Shown here: positions 1-10,240 of the stretch, in pieces
Layout: every line of letters begins with the position of its first letter
Numbering within the stretch: the stretch's first letter is position 1
Source: Aquilaria yunnanensis
Taxonomy: Eukaryota > Streptophyta > Magnoliopsida > Malvales > Thymelaeaceae
Direction of reading: 5' to 3'
Assembly: GCA_039654915.1 (NCBI GenBank)
Contig: CM077600.1
Span: forward strand, 74,533,992-74,597,991
DNA length: 64,000 bases
The notes under the pieces: model-generated
What the model was told of the DNA's origin: nothing
The model's database searches: none
The model's input: the letters and a program-made list of their open reading frames with translations, nothing else
Made by a program: the position numbers and the translations under genes

Positions 1-797
1 AAGGTGGATCGCCCCAAGGAGAGTACCTGAAAAACTGGTAAACAGGGTTAGGAGGCCCCCGGAGTGTTTTTCCGGGGGGGGGAGCCTCCGACGCCCAAGT
101 CAGTGGTGGCCGGAAAAAGGAGAAAGTCACTAGCTCAAAGAGAAAGGCAGAAAAGTCTCGCCTGGTATTTTCTCAGAGTGTGGGAGCTGTATCTTCGGCC
201 TACCAACCTCCTGTCAAGTATTTATTTCCTGTATATATAGGAATACCTAGCCCGTTCAGATCATGACACGTGTGCGGTCGGATGCTCCTGAACTTCTGGG
301 CGTAGGGGACAGATAGTTGGTAACCAGCTCGCCTCGAGCCTTGTGCTGAGACGGGCCATGATGTGATTCTGATGGCGTCTGCGCGTCAGGGCGGCTTTTT
401 ACGTCTGTGGTGGGACGTGTCAGAGGCTTCCTTAAATGCTTCCTTAAATGCTCCTGCCGTACTCCCGAGGTCCCTGGGCGAGGTCGTCCTCTAGTTCGGA
501 CAGAGCCTCTTCGGGAAGCATACCCTCAGTTCGGGGGTTCCCAGTTCCAGGGAGTTCCGCCTTCGGGGATATCATGTTCGGGCAGCAATGTCTGGTGCCA
601 CTTTTCCGAAGGCGCGATGTTCACAACCTTGGGGGGCGAATAGAGTCCTCAAGTTTTACTGGCGTGCCGAGGCTCGGAGCTCTCCGGCTATCTCCCGAGG
701 TGCATGATTCCACCTGTTCCCGGGAAGCGCCAGTTCTTTTGGCCACTTGTTGTGGCAGGGTGTTCGGCCAGGTTGAGGCGATAGCCTTTGGCTATCA
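1..797 (-). repeat. 3' LTR of element A (truncated by window edge)
   Basis: It is a nearly identical copy of 10282-11077 and ends on the plus strand in CTATCA, so on the minus strand it begins TGATAGCC. It lacks the last 73 bp seen in the other LTR. Read on the minus strand it holds a CACGTG box (267-272) followed by a TATA-like TATATATA (about 231-239), the promoter layout shared by all Tat LTRs here. Short open frames inside it (for example 407-643) recur in the other LTR and are not genes. Confidence 0.95.
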
Positions 798-811
798 CAT
801 GCCCCCCTCTG
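798..811 (-). other. polypurine tract of element A
   Basis: On the minus strand a purine run with six consecutive G residues, ending GCATG, lies directly before the LTR start TGATAGCC. The same layout occurs before the 3' LTRs of elements B and C. This is the expected plus-strand DNA priming site. Confidence 0.85.
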
Positions 812-1633
812 GAAAGCCGAAGTGAAGACTTCGGTTTGCATCTCTTTCCGAGGTTGTCGTTGGGAGTCTTGTTGGAAGCATAACCTGTTCCGAGGTCGCA
901 CCTTTTGCCCGAGGGTCTGGGCTGTTTGGCCTTGGCCTATTCTTTGGTGTCTCCGAGGCAAAGCCTGTACCGAAGATACACCTCTTGCCCGAAAGTCATG
1001 GGCTGTTCAGCCATAGCCTGTCTCTTGGTGTCCTCGAGGTGGCCTGCTTTTTATTTCTGCAGGTCTGATGGCCAAGCGTGTCAGACTGAGCGGCGCGTCT
1101 CCACTTTTCAGGGATGTCAAACGACGTGTCCCAATCAGGAGGTGTGTCCCGGTTTTCCAGGGACGTTTGGGGAGGCGTGTCCCCTATTTCTGCTTAGCGG
1201 TTGACACGCGGCTTCTTGCCATTGGAAGAGAGACGCGTCATTTACAGAGGGCGTGCCTTTTCGGATGCAGTGGGCAGTTACGGCGACGGTTCGCCTCCAA
1301 TGGGTACTTATGATTTCTTTTCGGCTACCCACCTTTGGCCTATAAATAGCCCATTCCATCATAAGTCCCACTTACTGTTTTTCTGCTCTCTCTGCTTTGC
1401 CCTCTGTTCTTGCGTTTTATCTCGCTTTCTGTGGCGGAGCTTCTTTAGTTAGAGCTTTTCCTACCAACTTTCACGACGGCGTCCTCAGGCAAATCTTTTG
1501 GTGGGTTTTGATTTCCAGAGTACTCTGATTCCTCTGTTTTTCTGAGTTTTTCTGGAAAACTATTGTTTTTTCCAAACTTGTCTTCTGAGTTTTTTCTGGA
1601 AACTATTTTCTTTTCCATCTCAAACTCTTTTTC
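812..1633 (+). promoter_or_regulatory. promoter and leader of the antisense gene of element A
   Basis: A TATA box (TATAAATA, 1341-1348) lies 293 bp before the ATG at 1634. About 135 bp further upstream, near 1200-1212, is GGTTGACACGCGGC, which aligns with GGTTGACACGTGGC at the same place in element C. A diverged tandem pair of about 82 bp (881-962 and 963-1042) and several CGTGTC motifs (1076-1200) lie further upstream. Promoter function is inferred from position and conservation. I see no gene in this stretch. Confidence 0.6.
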
Positions 1634-3976
1634 ATGTCTACGATGCCTGTTCCCGAGAGCTGGAAACCTCTTCTGGCCCATCCTTGCTGTACCACCCCCG
1701 AAAAACTAGAGAGGTGGAAGAAAAAATTCTTTCTTCCCTCTTACGCTGTAACCAGGCTGCCTCGTTCTAGCCATTTTGCTTTTTCAAACCGCGGCGACGA
1801 GGTTACCGTCTTCCGAGCCCAACTGAAGGCCGGACTTCGGTATCCTCCCCCGAAGGTGGTTTGCGAGTTCTGCCAATTCCATGGCATTGCTGTGAACCAG
1901 CTTCCCCCGAACGCGTACTGCTATTTTAACGCCTACCTCTGCATGTGTGGCGTGTTCGGGATAGAGCCCCACTTCATCATTTTCATGCAGTACTACAAGC
2001 TCTACGTGGTCCCGAAGGGTGGCTTCTATTTCCTGCTGCCTCGGGGATCCGGGAGCAAAAAATTCACCTTCACCTTCGACACGAAGGATAGCTGGCGGGG
2101 GTGGCAGCCTAAGTTCTTCTTCCTGAAGGTGGATAAGAACTGGTCTGGTGTCCCGACCAGATGGGCTTAGGGAGTGCTGAACGCAGACGTCGTTGATCCG
2201 AGGATGCTGCTGACCCCACCGTTGGCTTCCGTGTTCGCGGATTTCGACGCCCGCATTCGGGCAGTCGCTGACTGGGCTCCCGAGGTCTCTCCTCGTGCTC
2301 TTTACCCTTTTCCTATCAACTGGAGGTTGATGACCGAAGAAGTCCTTCGGGAGCTGAAAGTGGTTAAGGAGCACGTGACTGACCTCATTATGCCCGCTCC
2401 CGCCATCGCCGGGAAGGACTCCTGGCTGGTCAAGCTCCTTAAGGGGGAGACTTCTTTCGAATCTTTTGCCGAAAGTGAGTAATCTTCCACCCCTTTATAT
2501 CTTTTCCTCGGACTCACGCTGATACTTCTTCTCTTTTTCAGAGATGGGCGATGGGGCTGCCGCCTATTACAAGGCCCTCTTTTCTGGCCAAGTGGAGAAG
2601 GGGGAGCAGACAAAGAAGGCGGCTTCCCGAAGAAGGAAGTTGACAGGGGCGGGGCCCTCGGCGAAGCGAGCTAGGAAGGCTCTCCAGCCTCCTCAGCCAG
2701 AGCTTTCGGAAGAAGAAGCTGGCGAAGAGGCTGCTCTTGTTGAAATTCCACCTGCCGAGGTCCCCGCTACTTCAGCCGAGGTGCCTCCTCCCGACCTCGA
2801 GGCCCCCAGAAACACTGTAGTGGTAGAAGTACCTACTGCCGAGGAGCGCTACCGGCAGAAGGGTAAGGGTCTTTCTTCCGAGGGGCCCGAGGATCCCGAG
2901 GACACTGTCTCCGAGGTTCCTCCAGGTATGCCTTCAGGCGAAATTCAGCTCCTTTACTTTTCGCGAATTTTTCTTCTGCTCCTAACTTCCTTCTCACTTT
3001 CAGAGGAGCCTCTTACTGCCGGCTGGAGGGCCATTCATGAGAGGAAACGGGCCCTTCGCGATGCCAAAATCCCTGAGGGGGAAATCCCTTTGGAGCCCTT
3101 TTGGACAATCACGGAGGATATGAATTTGTTCTCCGACGATTGTCCCAAGATGACGAAGGAGATTTGGAAGGGGATGACCACTGACGCCTCCTTCCGGGCC
3201 ATTGCGGCGGCTCACCCAAGGGATAATACCCTCGCCGCAAAAGTCACCGAGCACGCTGCTCAGGTATAGTCTTTACACTCTCTTTCCTCAATTTTCTAAG
3301 TGTTTAGACTTGTACTAACCTGGACTTTTGCCTTGCCGTAGCTGCTGGAGTACGCTGGTTACCTCCGAGTTCGGGTGGCCAGAGAGGCTGCCTCCAAGGA
3401 TGCGACTTCGCGAGAACTCAGTGAAGCGAAGGCTTCTCTTGCGAACCTGGTCGCCAGCAACCAGCAGCGGATTGTTCTCAGCAAATCGCCGCCGTTCGGG
3501 AGGAGTTCTCGAAGAAGAGAGAAGAACTTGAAAAGGAATCCTCCCTGAAGATTGCCGACCTCGGCGACCAAGTAAAGGGGCTGCTTGCCGCCAACGGAGA
3601 TCTTGTCAAGGACAAGGCTGTTTCTGACAGTCTTGCGGCGAGGTTGGCGGATGAGAACAATGCTCTCCGAGCCGAGGTTGAGGCTCTGAAGAAGGAGTCC
3701 GGAGAGACGCTGGAGATAAGCGAGCTGGAGGAGGAGATTGCTGAGCTGAGGGACGAGCTCAACGACCTTGGCGTTCAAAAACATATCTCTGATCAAATGG
3801 CCAAGGTCGCCTTTCAGGACGGCTTCTGCGTTGTTCGGCACCAAGTCCTACAGAGGTTCCCAGATTTGGACCTCTCTTTTCTGGAGGGCCTGAATATTCC
3901 TGAGGGACCTCGGTGGCAGTGGTCCAAGGTCGAGCATCTGAAGCTTCCTGGTCTTCGTCCGCCCGGCTCTCCCTAG
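1634..3976 (+). pseudogene. antisense accessory gene (aORF) of element A, four inferred exons, decayed
   Basis: Function unknown. The N-terminal ~280 residues match the plant 'putative gypsy type transposon' family (Pfam Transposase_28) as I recall it, with motifs such as FCQFHGIAVNQL, CMCGVFGIEPHF and YYKLYVVPKGGFYFLLPRG. The middle is Lys/Arg-rich (possible nuclear signal) and then acidic and Pro-rich; the C-terminal part is coiled-coil-like. Inferred exons are 1634-2474, 2542-2925, 3004-3263 and 3342-3976, with GT...AG introns and an ACTAAC branch-point-like motif at 3313-3318. The reading frame is kept across all three joints. Decay: an in-frame TAG at 2168-2170 where element B has a sense codon, and a frameshift near 3480. 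It is convergent with pol of the same element. Confidence 0.75.
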
Positions 3977-4104
3977 TTTGCTTTAGGGCTCCTATTATTT
4001 TTCTCCTTTGTGCTCCTTCTTTGGGCACTTCTTTTGTAAGGCAGCGTTTGCTCTAAATGAACAATCTTTTGGCTAAGTCCTTTCTTGCAAGTTTCTTCGT
4101 TTCC

Positions 4105-4625
4105 ACTGTCCCGAACATGTTTGCTCGAGAGACTTTCAGAAAACCTGCAACCAAAGAAACTTTTTACCTTCCTTTGTCCCGAGTGTGCTCGCTCAAGAGA
4201 TTTTCTGGAAAGTTTGTAAAAATTTGGCTAAGTCTTTTGCAGGCTTTTTGTTTCCTTTTATCCCGAACATGTTCGCTCAAGGGACTTCGGAAAACCTTCA
4301 GCCAAATTTTTCTGTCTTCCTATTGTCCCGAGCATATTCGCTCAAGGGACTTAGGAAGATTTTCACGAGATTGCTCATTTCCCTTTTTCCCGAGCACGAT
4401 CGCTCAAGGGTGTTCGGAAATTACCTCTGCTTTTGGCGTGTACTTTTGCGAGATTCTTGCTTTCTTTTTTTCCCGAGCATGTTCGCTCAAGGGTGTTCGG
4501 AAAATTTTCTCTGCATTGATTATGCCGAGTGCCTTCGCAAGATTCTTGTTTCCCATTTTTCCCGAGCATAGTGGCTCAAGGGACTTCGGAAAATCGCATC
4601 TGCTTTTTTCGTGGCGAGCACCTTC
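4105..4625 (+). repeat. seven-copy degenerate tandem repeat between pol and aORF of element A
   Basis: A core of the form CCCGAGCATGTTCGCTCAAG followed by GGacTTCGGAAAA starts at 4110, 4178, 4262, 4327, 4389, 4472 and 4561. Spacings are 62-89 bp. The core contains GAGC...GCTC, able to form a small hairpin. It sits where the 3' ends of pol and the aORF converge. No equivalent is visible in elements B or C. The 294-aa open frame at 4057-4941 runs through the repeat and the antisense of pol and is judged spurious. Confidence 0.8.
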
Positions 4626-4741
4626 GCGGAATTTTGTCTTGGACAATTTGGTGTTCTTAAAAATTTTTCTTAAGACCATTCTTCTCCAGACCATTCTGTA
4701 CTTAGAATATTTCTTGTACAATATATCTCTTCCGCTCAACC

Positions 4742-7700
4742 TTAGGCGTAGAATTTTTTCAAGGCGTCTGAGTGCCAAGTGTTTTTCAATTCTACGCCTT
4801 CGGCGTCGCCAAGCCTGTACACGCCTTTTCGTACTTCGGCGAGAACCAGATAAGGTCCTTCCCAATTTGCGCGAAGTACTCCGTGAGATGGCCTTCGGGG
4901 TGCAAAGTCGGCCTTTCGGAGAACGAGGTCTCCTTTTTTGATTCCTTTTGGCCTGGCTTTTAAGTTGATAGCCGCGGCCACTCTTTGCTGGAAAGCTTTT
5001 CTTCTCAGCTCGGCTATTTCTCTGTGTTCGGCCACAAGGTCGAGCTTAGTTCTCAGACCGAGGTCGTTTCCGCCTTCATCAAATACTTGCACCCGTACTG
5101 AAGGCTGAACTATCTCTATTGGGATAATGGCCTCTGTTCCGAAGACGAGTGAGAAGGGAGTTTCCCCTGTGGCTCTTCGTGGCGTCGTTCGGTAGCTCCA
5201 CAATACACTTTGGAGTTCTCCTGGCCATTTCCCCTTGGCTTCCCCAAGTCTCTTTTTTAGGCCATCTTTTATGGTCCTGTTTGATACTTCCACCTGCCCA
5301 TTGCTTTGGGGGTGAGCTACTGGGGCGAAGTGCATCTTTATTCCGAGGTCGCTGATGAATTCCTGGAATCCTTTGTCTATGAACTGGGATCCATTATCAG
5401 CTACTAGTACCCTCGGTATGCCAAATCTGCATACGATGTTCTTCCATACGAACTTCTGCACTTCTTTTGCCGAGATAGTTGCTAGTGGTTCTGCCTCTAC
5501 CCACTTTGAGAAATAGTCCACTGCTACCACGCAGAATTTCACGCCTCCGGGCGCTGTGGGGAGTGGCCCAATAAGGTCTATACCCCAGACTGCGAAGGGC
5601 CAAGGATAGTCTGCCGACGTTACCATTTCCGAGGGTATCCTCTGGATTTTTGCATGTCTCTGGAAACTACCGCACTTCTGGACGAACTGCCTTGCGTCCT
5701 TTCTCAGGGTAGGCCAGAAGTATCCTTGGCGGAGTATCACTGCTGCAAGGGCATCAGTTCCAATGTGCGAGCCGCACATGCCTTCGTGAACTTCTTCGAG
5801 GACCATCTCAGTATCCTCTTCGCCCACACATCTCTGCAGCGGATTTGCATATCCTTGCCGATATAACTCTTCACCAATCAGGAAGAATCTTCCGGCGCGT
5901 CTTCGCAGTCTTGCAGCATTGCCGGCGTCTTCGGGAAGCTCATTCTCTGCGAGGTATCTCTTTATGGGGTCCTTCCACCCTGTTCCCGAGGTCGTTACGC
6001 TTAGCACGGAGATGCTTGGATGGTCTAGCACCTCGGTGTATGTTTTGGACTTCGCTAAGCAATCTGCCTCAGTGTTATTCCGCCGGGGTACATTTTCGAT
6101 CCGCACGGCGTCAAACTCTTGGATGAGTTTTGTTACCAGCTCGTGGTATTTTGCCAAGATTGGGTCCTTCGCCCCATAATCTCCTGCTGTCTGCCGAACT
6201 ACCAGCTGGGAATCGCTGTGAGCCCTTAAGTTTCTCACGCCAATCTTTTTGGCCAAGCGTAATCCCGCTATGAGGGCTTCATACTCAGCCACATTATTGG
6301 TGACGTTGAAGCTGAACTTGATAGCCTTCATCACCTCTAGGCCTTCGGGTCCTCTGATAACTATTCCAGCTCCCTGGTGTTCGGACCCCGAGGCTCCGTC
6401 AACGTGCAAGGTCCGTTCTGGCTCACCTTCTTTCGGATCTGAGTGGTTCTCCTCAGTGGTGGGTATTTCGGCGATAAAATCTGCCAATGCTTGGGCTTTT
6501 ATGGCCTTCCGAGGCTCATACATGATTTCGTGTTCGCCAAGCTCTATGCACCACTTGGAGAGCCTTCCCGAATGATCCACTCTCTTCATAACATCCCGTA
6601 GTGGTAGACTACTTCGGACGATGATGGGGTGAGCCTGGAAATATGGTCGCAGTCTTCTTCCTGCAAGCACCAAGGCGTATATAGCTTTTTGAAGCAAAGG
6701 ATACCTGACTTCGGCGCCATGCAGGGACTTGCTGACGTAGTAGACCGGCCATTGTTTCGGCCCTTCTTCCTTCACCAGGACCGAGCTCACGGCCTTTTCT
6801 GTGACGGCGAGGTACAGTACGAGGGGTTCTCCCTCCCGAGGTTGTCGCAGGGTCGGCAGGCTGGCCAGGTAGACTTTGAGTTCTTCCCAGGCCTTTTGGC
6901 AATCTTCATCCCAAGGATGATTGTTTCTTCCGAGGTCGCCTTCCATCTTTGCTGCCTTTGTGAGGACTTTGAAGAAAGGTCTACACCTATCTCCGTACCT
7001 AGAAATAAACCTGCTCAGAGAGGTTATTCTTCCGGTTAGTCTCTGCACGTCTTTGAATGTGGCAGGAGTTCGGAACTCAAGCAGAGCCTTAATCTTCTCA
7101 GGATTGGCGTCGATGCCTCTTTCGGATACCATGTACCCAAGGAATTTTCCCGAGGTCACAGCGAAGATACACTTCTCGGGATTAAGGCGAATCCCGAAGG
7201 CTCTGAGCTTTTGGAAGGTTTCCTCCAAATCTGCAACGTGGTGGCCGGGCAGCTTGCTTTTGACTATCATATCATCAACATATACCTCCATGTTTCTCCC
7301 CATTTGGTCCTTGAAGACCTTGTTCATCAGTCTCTGGTAGGTGGCTCCTGCATTTTTGAGCCCGAAGGGCATTCTGACATAGCAGTACGTTCCTCCCTCG
7401 GTGATGAAGGCAGTTTTCTCTTCATCTTCGGGGTCCATCCTTATCTGATGGTAGCCGCTGAAGGCATCTAGGAAGCTCAGGAGCCCGTATTCGGCCGTTG
7501 AATCTACCAGTTGATCTATTGGCGGGAGGGGATATGAGTCTTTCGGGCAAGCATCGTTCAAGTTTCTGAAATCAATGCACATCCGGAGTTTGCTGCTACC
7601 TTCTTTTGTGGCGATGACCACGTTGCTTAACCATTCGGGGTATTTTACCTCCCTGATAACTTCAGCATCCAATAGGCGCTGGACTTCGATTTTCACGAAG

Positions 7701-8710
7701 TTGCTTTTGTGGGCTGAGATGCTTCGTTTCTTTTGCCTGATAGGTTTTGCTTCCGGGCTTACTTTGAGGCTGTGCTGTATTATGCCAGGGTTTACTCCTG
7801 GCATGTCTTTCGGCGAGTAGGCAAACAGATCTTTATTTTTCAGCAGAAAGGATACAAGATTTTCCTTATCACCTTTGGCCAAGCTCTTCCCTATTCGGGT
7901 AGATTGTCCTGGGACAAGATCTACTGCTTCCGTTTCTGCTTCTGCAGGATCTCCTTCTTTGCCTTTCTCCTGCGCCTTTGCCTCCATCGTTTGTGTAGAG
8001 TTGTTTGCCGGAGCCTTTCGTGCTTTTACAAACACCTTTCTTACCTCGGCTTGGTCGATGAAGACCTCTGCATCTCCATTCTTGGTGGCGAATGTGACAG
8101 TCAAGTACTTCACATAGGGGCGAATGTGCAGGTTCCCCTGAGTCTGCCTTCCAAGGATGGCGTTGTACGAAGACGGGACGTCCATGACGATGAATCTTGC
8201 CATTGTGGATGCGTACAACTCAGCTGCTCCGTCTACCGAAGTGCCTTTCATCATCAAGGGGAGGTCGATCCATCCGAGGACGGGTAGTTCGGATGGCCCA
8301 ACGCCAAAGGTGGGCGTGGTGACAGGTTTAAGCTCGCTGCTGGAGATGCCCAAGCTCGGCAGTAAGTGCGAGAATAGGACGTCAGCATTTGAGCCATCAT
8401 CAAGCAATACTCTCTTGACATCCCAGTTCCCTATTCTCGCCATTATCAGCAGCGGGTCGTCGTGGGGGAAGACGACGGTGGAGCCATCTTTGCGAGCCAG
8501 TTTCTTTGATGGACTTTGATACTCCATAACTGCAATTTCTCTGGCCTTCCGCTTTCTTTCCGAGGATGGGAGCCCCGTGGTGATGGTTTGGATGACCCCT
8601 ACTGGAGGTGGAAGGCGCCTTTTTGGACTTCGATTTCTCCGCCTATCGGAGTCATAGTCCTCGTTTTCGGCCCTCTCTTCCTCCTCTTTTCTACCTTTTG
8701 GGGAGGGCAT
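4742..8710 (-). CDS. pol: pol polyprotein of element A (protease, RT, RNase H, second RNase H, integrase)
   Basis: An uninterrupted 1322-residue frame. It holds a retropepsin-like motif VLLDDGSNADVLF (about residue 105); RT with MCIDFRNLNDACPKDSYPLP and the catalytic YVDD (about 490); an RNase H-like connection (about 660-780); a second RNase H with LHVDGASGSEHQGAG and the acidic positions expected of the family (about 800-925), the Tat hallmark; an integrase zinc region (about 1000-1050); and an integrase core with GIDLIGPLP, VADNGSQF and NGQVEVSNR. Oddity: the last Cys of the integrase HHCC finger is Phe (CGSFQRHA; element B has CDNCQKH), which may weaken integration. Upstream gag is in the same frame, separated only by a UAG codon. 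The start given is the first Met after that stop. Confidence 0.93.
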   Translation of the reverse strand: MPSPKGRKEEEERAENEDYDSDRRRNRSPKRRLPPPVGVIQTITTGLPSSERKRKAREIAVMEYQSPSKKLARKDGSTVVFPHDDPLLIMARIGNWDVKRVLLDDGSNADVLFSHLLPSLGISSSELKPVTTPTFGVGPSELPVLGWIDLPLMMKGTSVDGAAELYASTMARFIVMDVPSSYNAILGRQTQGNLHIRPYVKYLTVTFATKNGDAEVFIDQAEVRKVFVKARKAPANNSTQTMEAKAQEKGKEGDPAEAETEAVDLVPGQSTRIGKSLAKGDKENLVSFLLKNKDLFAYSPKDMPGVNPGIIQHSLKVSPEAKPIRQKKRSISAHKSNFVKIEVQRLLDAEVIREVKYPEWLSNVVIATKEGSSKLRMCIDFRNLNDACPKDSYPLPPIDQLVDSTAEYGLLSFLDAFSGYHQIRMDPEDEEKTAFITEGGTYCYVRMPFGLKNAGATYQRLMNKVFKDQMGRNMEVYVDDMIVKSKLPGHHVADLEETFQKLRAFGIRLNPEKCIFAVTSGKFLGYMVSERGIDANPEKIKALLEFRTPATFKDVQRLTGRITSLSRFISRYGDRCRPFFKVLTKAAKMEGDLGRNNHPWDEDCQKAWEELKVYLASLPTLRQPREGEPLVLYLAVTEKAVSSVLVKEEGPKQWPVYYVSKSLHGAEVRYPLLQKAIYALVLAGRRLRPYFQAHPIIVRSSLPLRDVMKRVDHSGRLSKWCIELGEHEIMYEPRKAIKAQALADFIAEIPTTEENHSDPKEGEPERTLHVDGASGSEHQGAGIVIRGPEGLEVMKAIKFSFNVTNNVAEYEALIAGLRLAKKIGVRNLRAHSDSQLVVRQTAGDYGAKDPILAKYHELVTKLIQEFDAVRIENVPRRNNTEADCLAKSKTYTEVLDHPSISVLSVTTSGTGWKDPIKRYLAENELPEDAGNAARLRRRAGRFFLIGEELYRQGYANPLQRCVGEEDTEMVLEEVHEGMCGSHIGTDALAAVILRQGYFWPTLRKDARQFVQKCGSFQRHAKIQRIPSEMVTSADYPWPFAVWGIDLIGPLPTAPGGVKFCVVAVDYFSKWVEAEPLATISAKEVQKFVWKNIVCRFGIPRVLVADNGSQFIDKGFQEFISDLGIKMHFAPVAHPQSNGQVEVSNRTIKDGLKKRLGEAKGKWPGELQSVLWSYRTTPRRATGETPFSLVFGTEAIIPIEIVQPSVRVQVFDEGGNDLGLRTKLDLVAEHREIAELRRKAFQQRVAAAINLKARPKGIKKGDLVLRKADFAPRRPSHGVLRANWEGPYLVLAEVRKGVYRLGDAEGVELKNTWHSDALKKFYA

Positions 8711-8734
8711 CCGCAGGTATTTGCGAAGTTGGCC

Positions 8735-10240
8735 CTATTTGATCAGCGACTCTATGTACTTCCTCAGCTGGAAGCAGTCTTCAGTGTCATGACCGTGGTC
8801 GCGATGAAACTGGCAGAACTTCTTAGCATTCTTCTTATTATCGGCAGCCATGGCCTTTGGCCGCCGAATCTGCGTCCCTTGCCTTTCCAGCGCCATGAGA
8901 ATGTTGGTCCGTGTCGTGCTCAAGGGCGTGAAACTTTGAGGTTTCCTTCCTCGCATTCGCCGTGGTCGGCCTGTGTGTTCAGAAAGATGCCGAGCTTGCT
9001 GACTGGACCCTTCGGCGCGGTGATGATCAGACTTCGGCCCCGCCATCCTCAATTCCTCGGCTGTCATGTGCTGCTCTGCCCTTCGGTAAAATTCTCCGAG
9101 GGTCTCCGGGTGGTCCTTTGAGAACTCGTAGAACAGCTGTGAGTCACGCCGAAGGCCCCGTATCATAGCGAGGATGCGGATTTCGGGCCGGAAATCCGGG
9201 ATGCTGAGTGCTTCCCTGTTGAATCGTTCGACATAGTCTCGGATTGTCTCTCCGTTTCTCTGCTCCATGTCGAACATCTGCACAGGCATTTTGGCCGTCG
9301 GCCTGCTCCCAATGAACTGCTGGGTGAATGCTCTGGACAACTCCTGGAACTCAGTAATAGTCCCTAGGGGCAAGGAATTGTACCATGCTGTTGCTGGGCC
9401 CGTGAGGGTGACTTCGAAGCATTTGCACATGGTAGCGTCATCAGCTCCGTGCATTATCATGCTCCGTCTGTACTTCGTCAGATGGGCCTGCGAATCAGTC
9501 CGGCCATCATAGATCTCCAGCCTAGGCACTCTGAAGTCGCCTGGCATAGCTGCTTCAACGACGGCGCGAATAAACGGGGAGTCATCTTCGCATAATGCCC
9601 CCGACAGCCTGTCCCAAACGGGTTTTCTGGCAACTTGCTTCTCCACTCTGTCCAGCCGTGCCAATATCCTTTCCATAAGCGCAGTGGCGCTAGGACCATT
9701 TTCGCGGGAGGGAGATCGACGGCCCCTCTTCGGGGGGCGAGTTCGGCGCGGAGGGGTCAGGGACCTCGCCTCGGGCGATGAACTGCTTCGCTGTGAGACT
9801 CTCGGTCGCTTGGACCCGGTTTGTCCCACAGGCCGTTTCCCGAGGGCTATATCTTCTGTGGATGATTCTCCGCGATGGTCTCCACTTCCTGAACTGCGGT
9901 ATGTAGACTTGGGGCTTCTCTCCCGAGGGCGTGCTGATGAGGAGGGTTTCTGGGCCTGTGACTGCTGTGGCCATCTTCGGTCGATCTGCTGAGTCATTTC
10001 AGCAACGACCGAGCGCTGAAAGTCCCTCAAGAAGCTCATGGTGATTACCAGAGGGCGGTCCTCCTCGGGCGTAGAAGTCTCTGGGAGTGTCTGCTCAGCG
10101 GCCGGTTGTATCTCAGGCGCGGACGAGGACCTTGGGAGTCCCTTGTCCATAAAACGCCGAGTCTCAACGACGGCGATTTGCGAGCGGGTTCCCACAGACG
10201 GCGCCAAATGATGGCCTGGGGCCTCATCGTTGTGAGTCAT
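8735..10240 (-). CDS. gag: gag polyprotein of element A
   Basis: A 501-residue capsid/nucleocapsid precursor that packages element RNA. Residues 1-200 are Ser/Arg/Pro-rich and disordered-looking. The retrotransposon gag domain lies at about 230-395, with AWYNSLPLGTI, QQFIGSRP and GETIRDYVERFNREALS. A zinc-knuckle-like CQFHRDHGHDTEDC lies near the C-terminus. The ATG is 32 bp inside the 5' LTR, and codons run through the primer-binding site (residues about 10-18, HHLAPSVGT). The same arrangement occurs in B and D, which supports this start. The frame ends in UAG at 8735-8737; B and D have CAG and C has CAA at this codon, and pol follows in the same frame 24 bases later. Confidence 0.9.
   Translation of the reverse strand: MTHNDEAPGHHLAPSVGTRSQIAVVETRRFMDKGLPRSSSAPEIQPAAEQTLPETSTPEEDRPLVITMSFLRDFQRSVVAEMTQQIDRRWPQQSQAQKPSSSARPRERSPKSTYRSSGSGDHRGESSTEDIALGKRPVGQTGSKRPRVSQRSSSSPEARSLTPPRRTRPPKRGRRSPSRENGPSATALMERILARLDRVEKQVARKPVWDRLSGALCEDDSPFIRAVVEAAMPGDFRVPRLEIYDGRTDSQAHLTKYRRSMIMHGADDATMCKCFEVTLTGPATAWYNSLPLGTITEFQELSRAFTQQFIGSRPTAKMPVQMFDMEQRNGETIRDYVERFNREALSIPDFRPEIRILAMIRGLRRDSQLFYEFSKDHPETLGEFYRRAEQHMTAEELRMAGPKSDHHRAEGSSQQARHLSEHTGRPRRMRGRKPQSFTPLSTTRTNILMALERQGTQIRRPKAMAADNKKNAKKFCQFHRDHGHDTEDCFQLRKYIESLIK
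10189..10208 (-). other. primer-binding site of element A
   Basis: On the minus strand TTTGGCGCCGTCTGTGGG follows the LTR end CATCA directly. The same site follows the LTR of B (with TGGCACC), C and D. It would pair with the 3' end of a host tRNA; I cannot name the tRNA with confidence without a tRNA set. Confidence 0.85.

Noticed and set aside
407..825. Overlapping 78- and 125-codon open frames
   Set aside because: They lie in the LTR of element A and recur in the other LTR (10687-11141); no domain and no start context.
1634..3976. Antisense gene as a DNA transposase
   Set aside because: The family name is historical; no catalytic triad or zinc finger typical of transposases is visible, and the gene occurs only inside Tat elements here.
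4057..4941. 294-codon plus-strand open frame
   Set aside because: It runs through the degenerate tandem repeat and the antisense of pol; no domain and no sibling in B or C.
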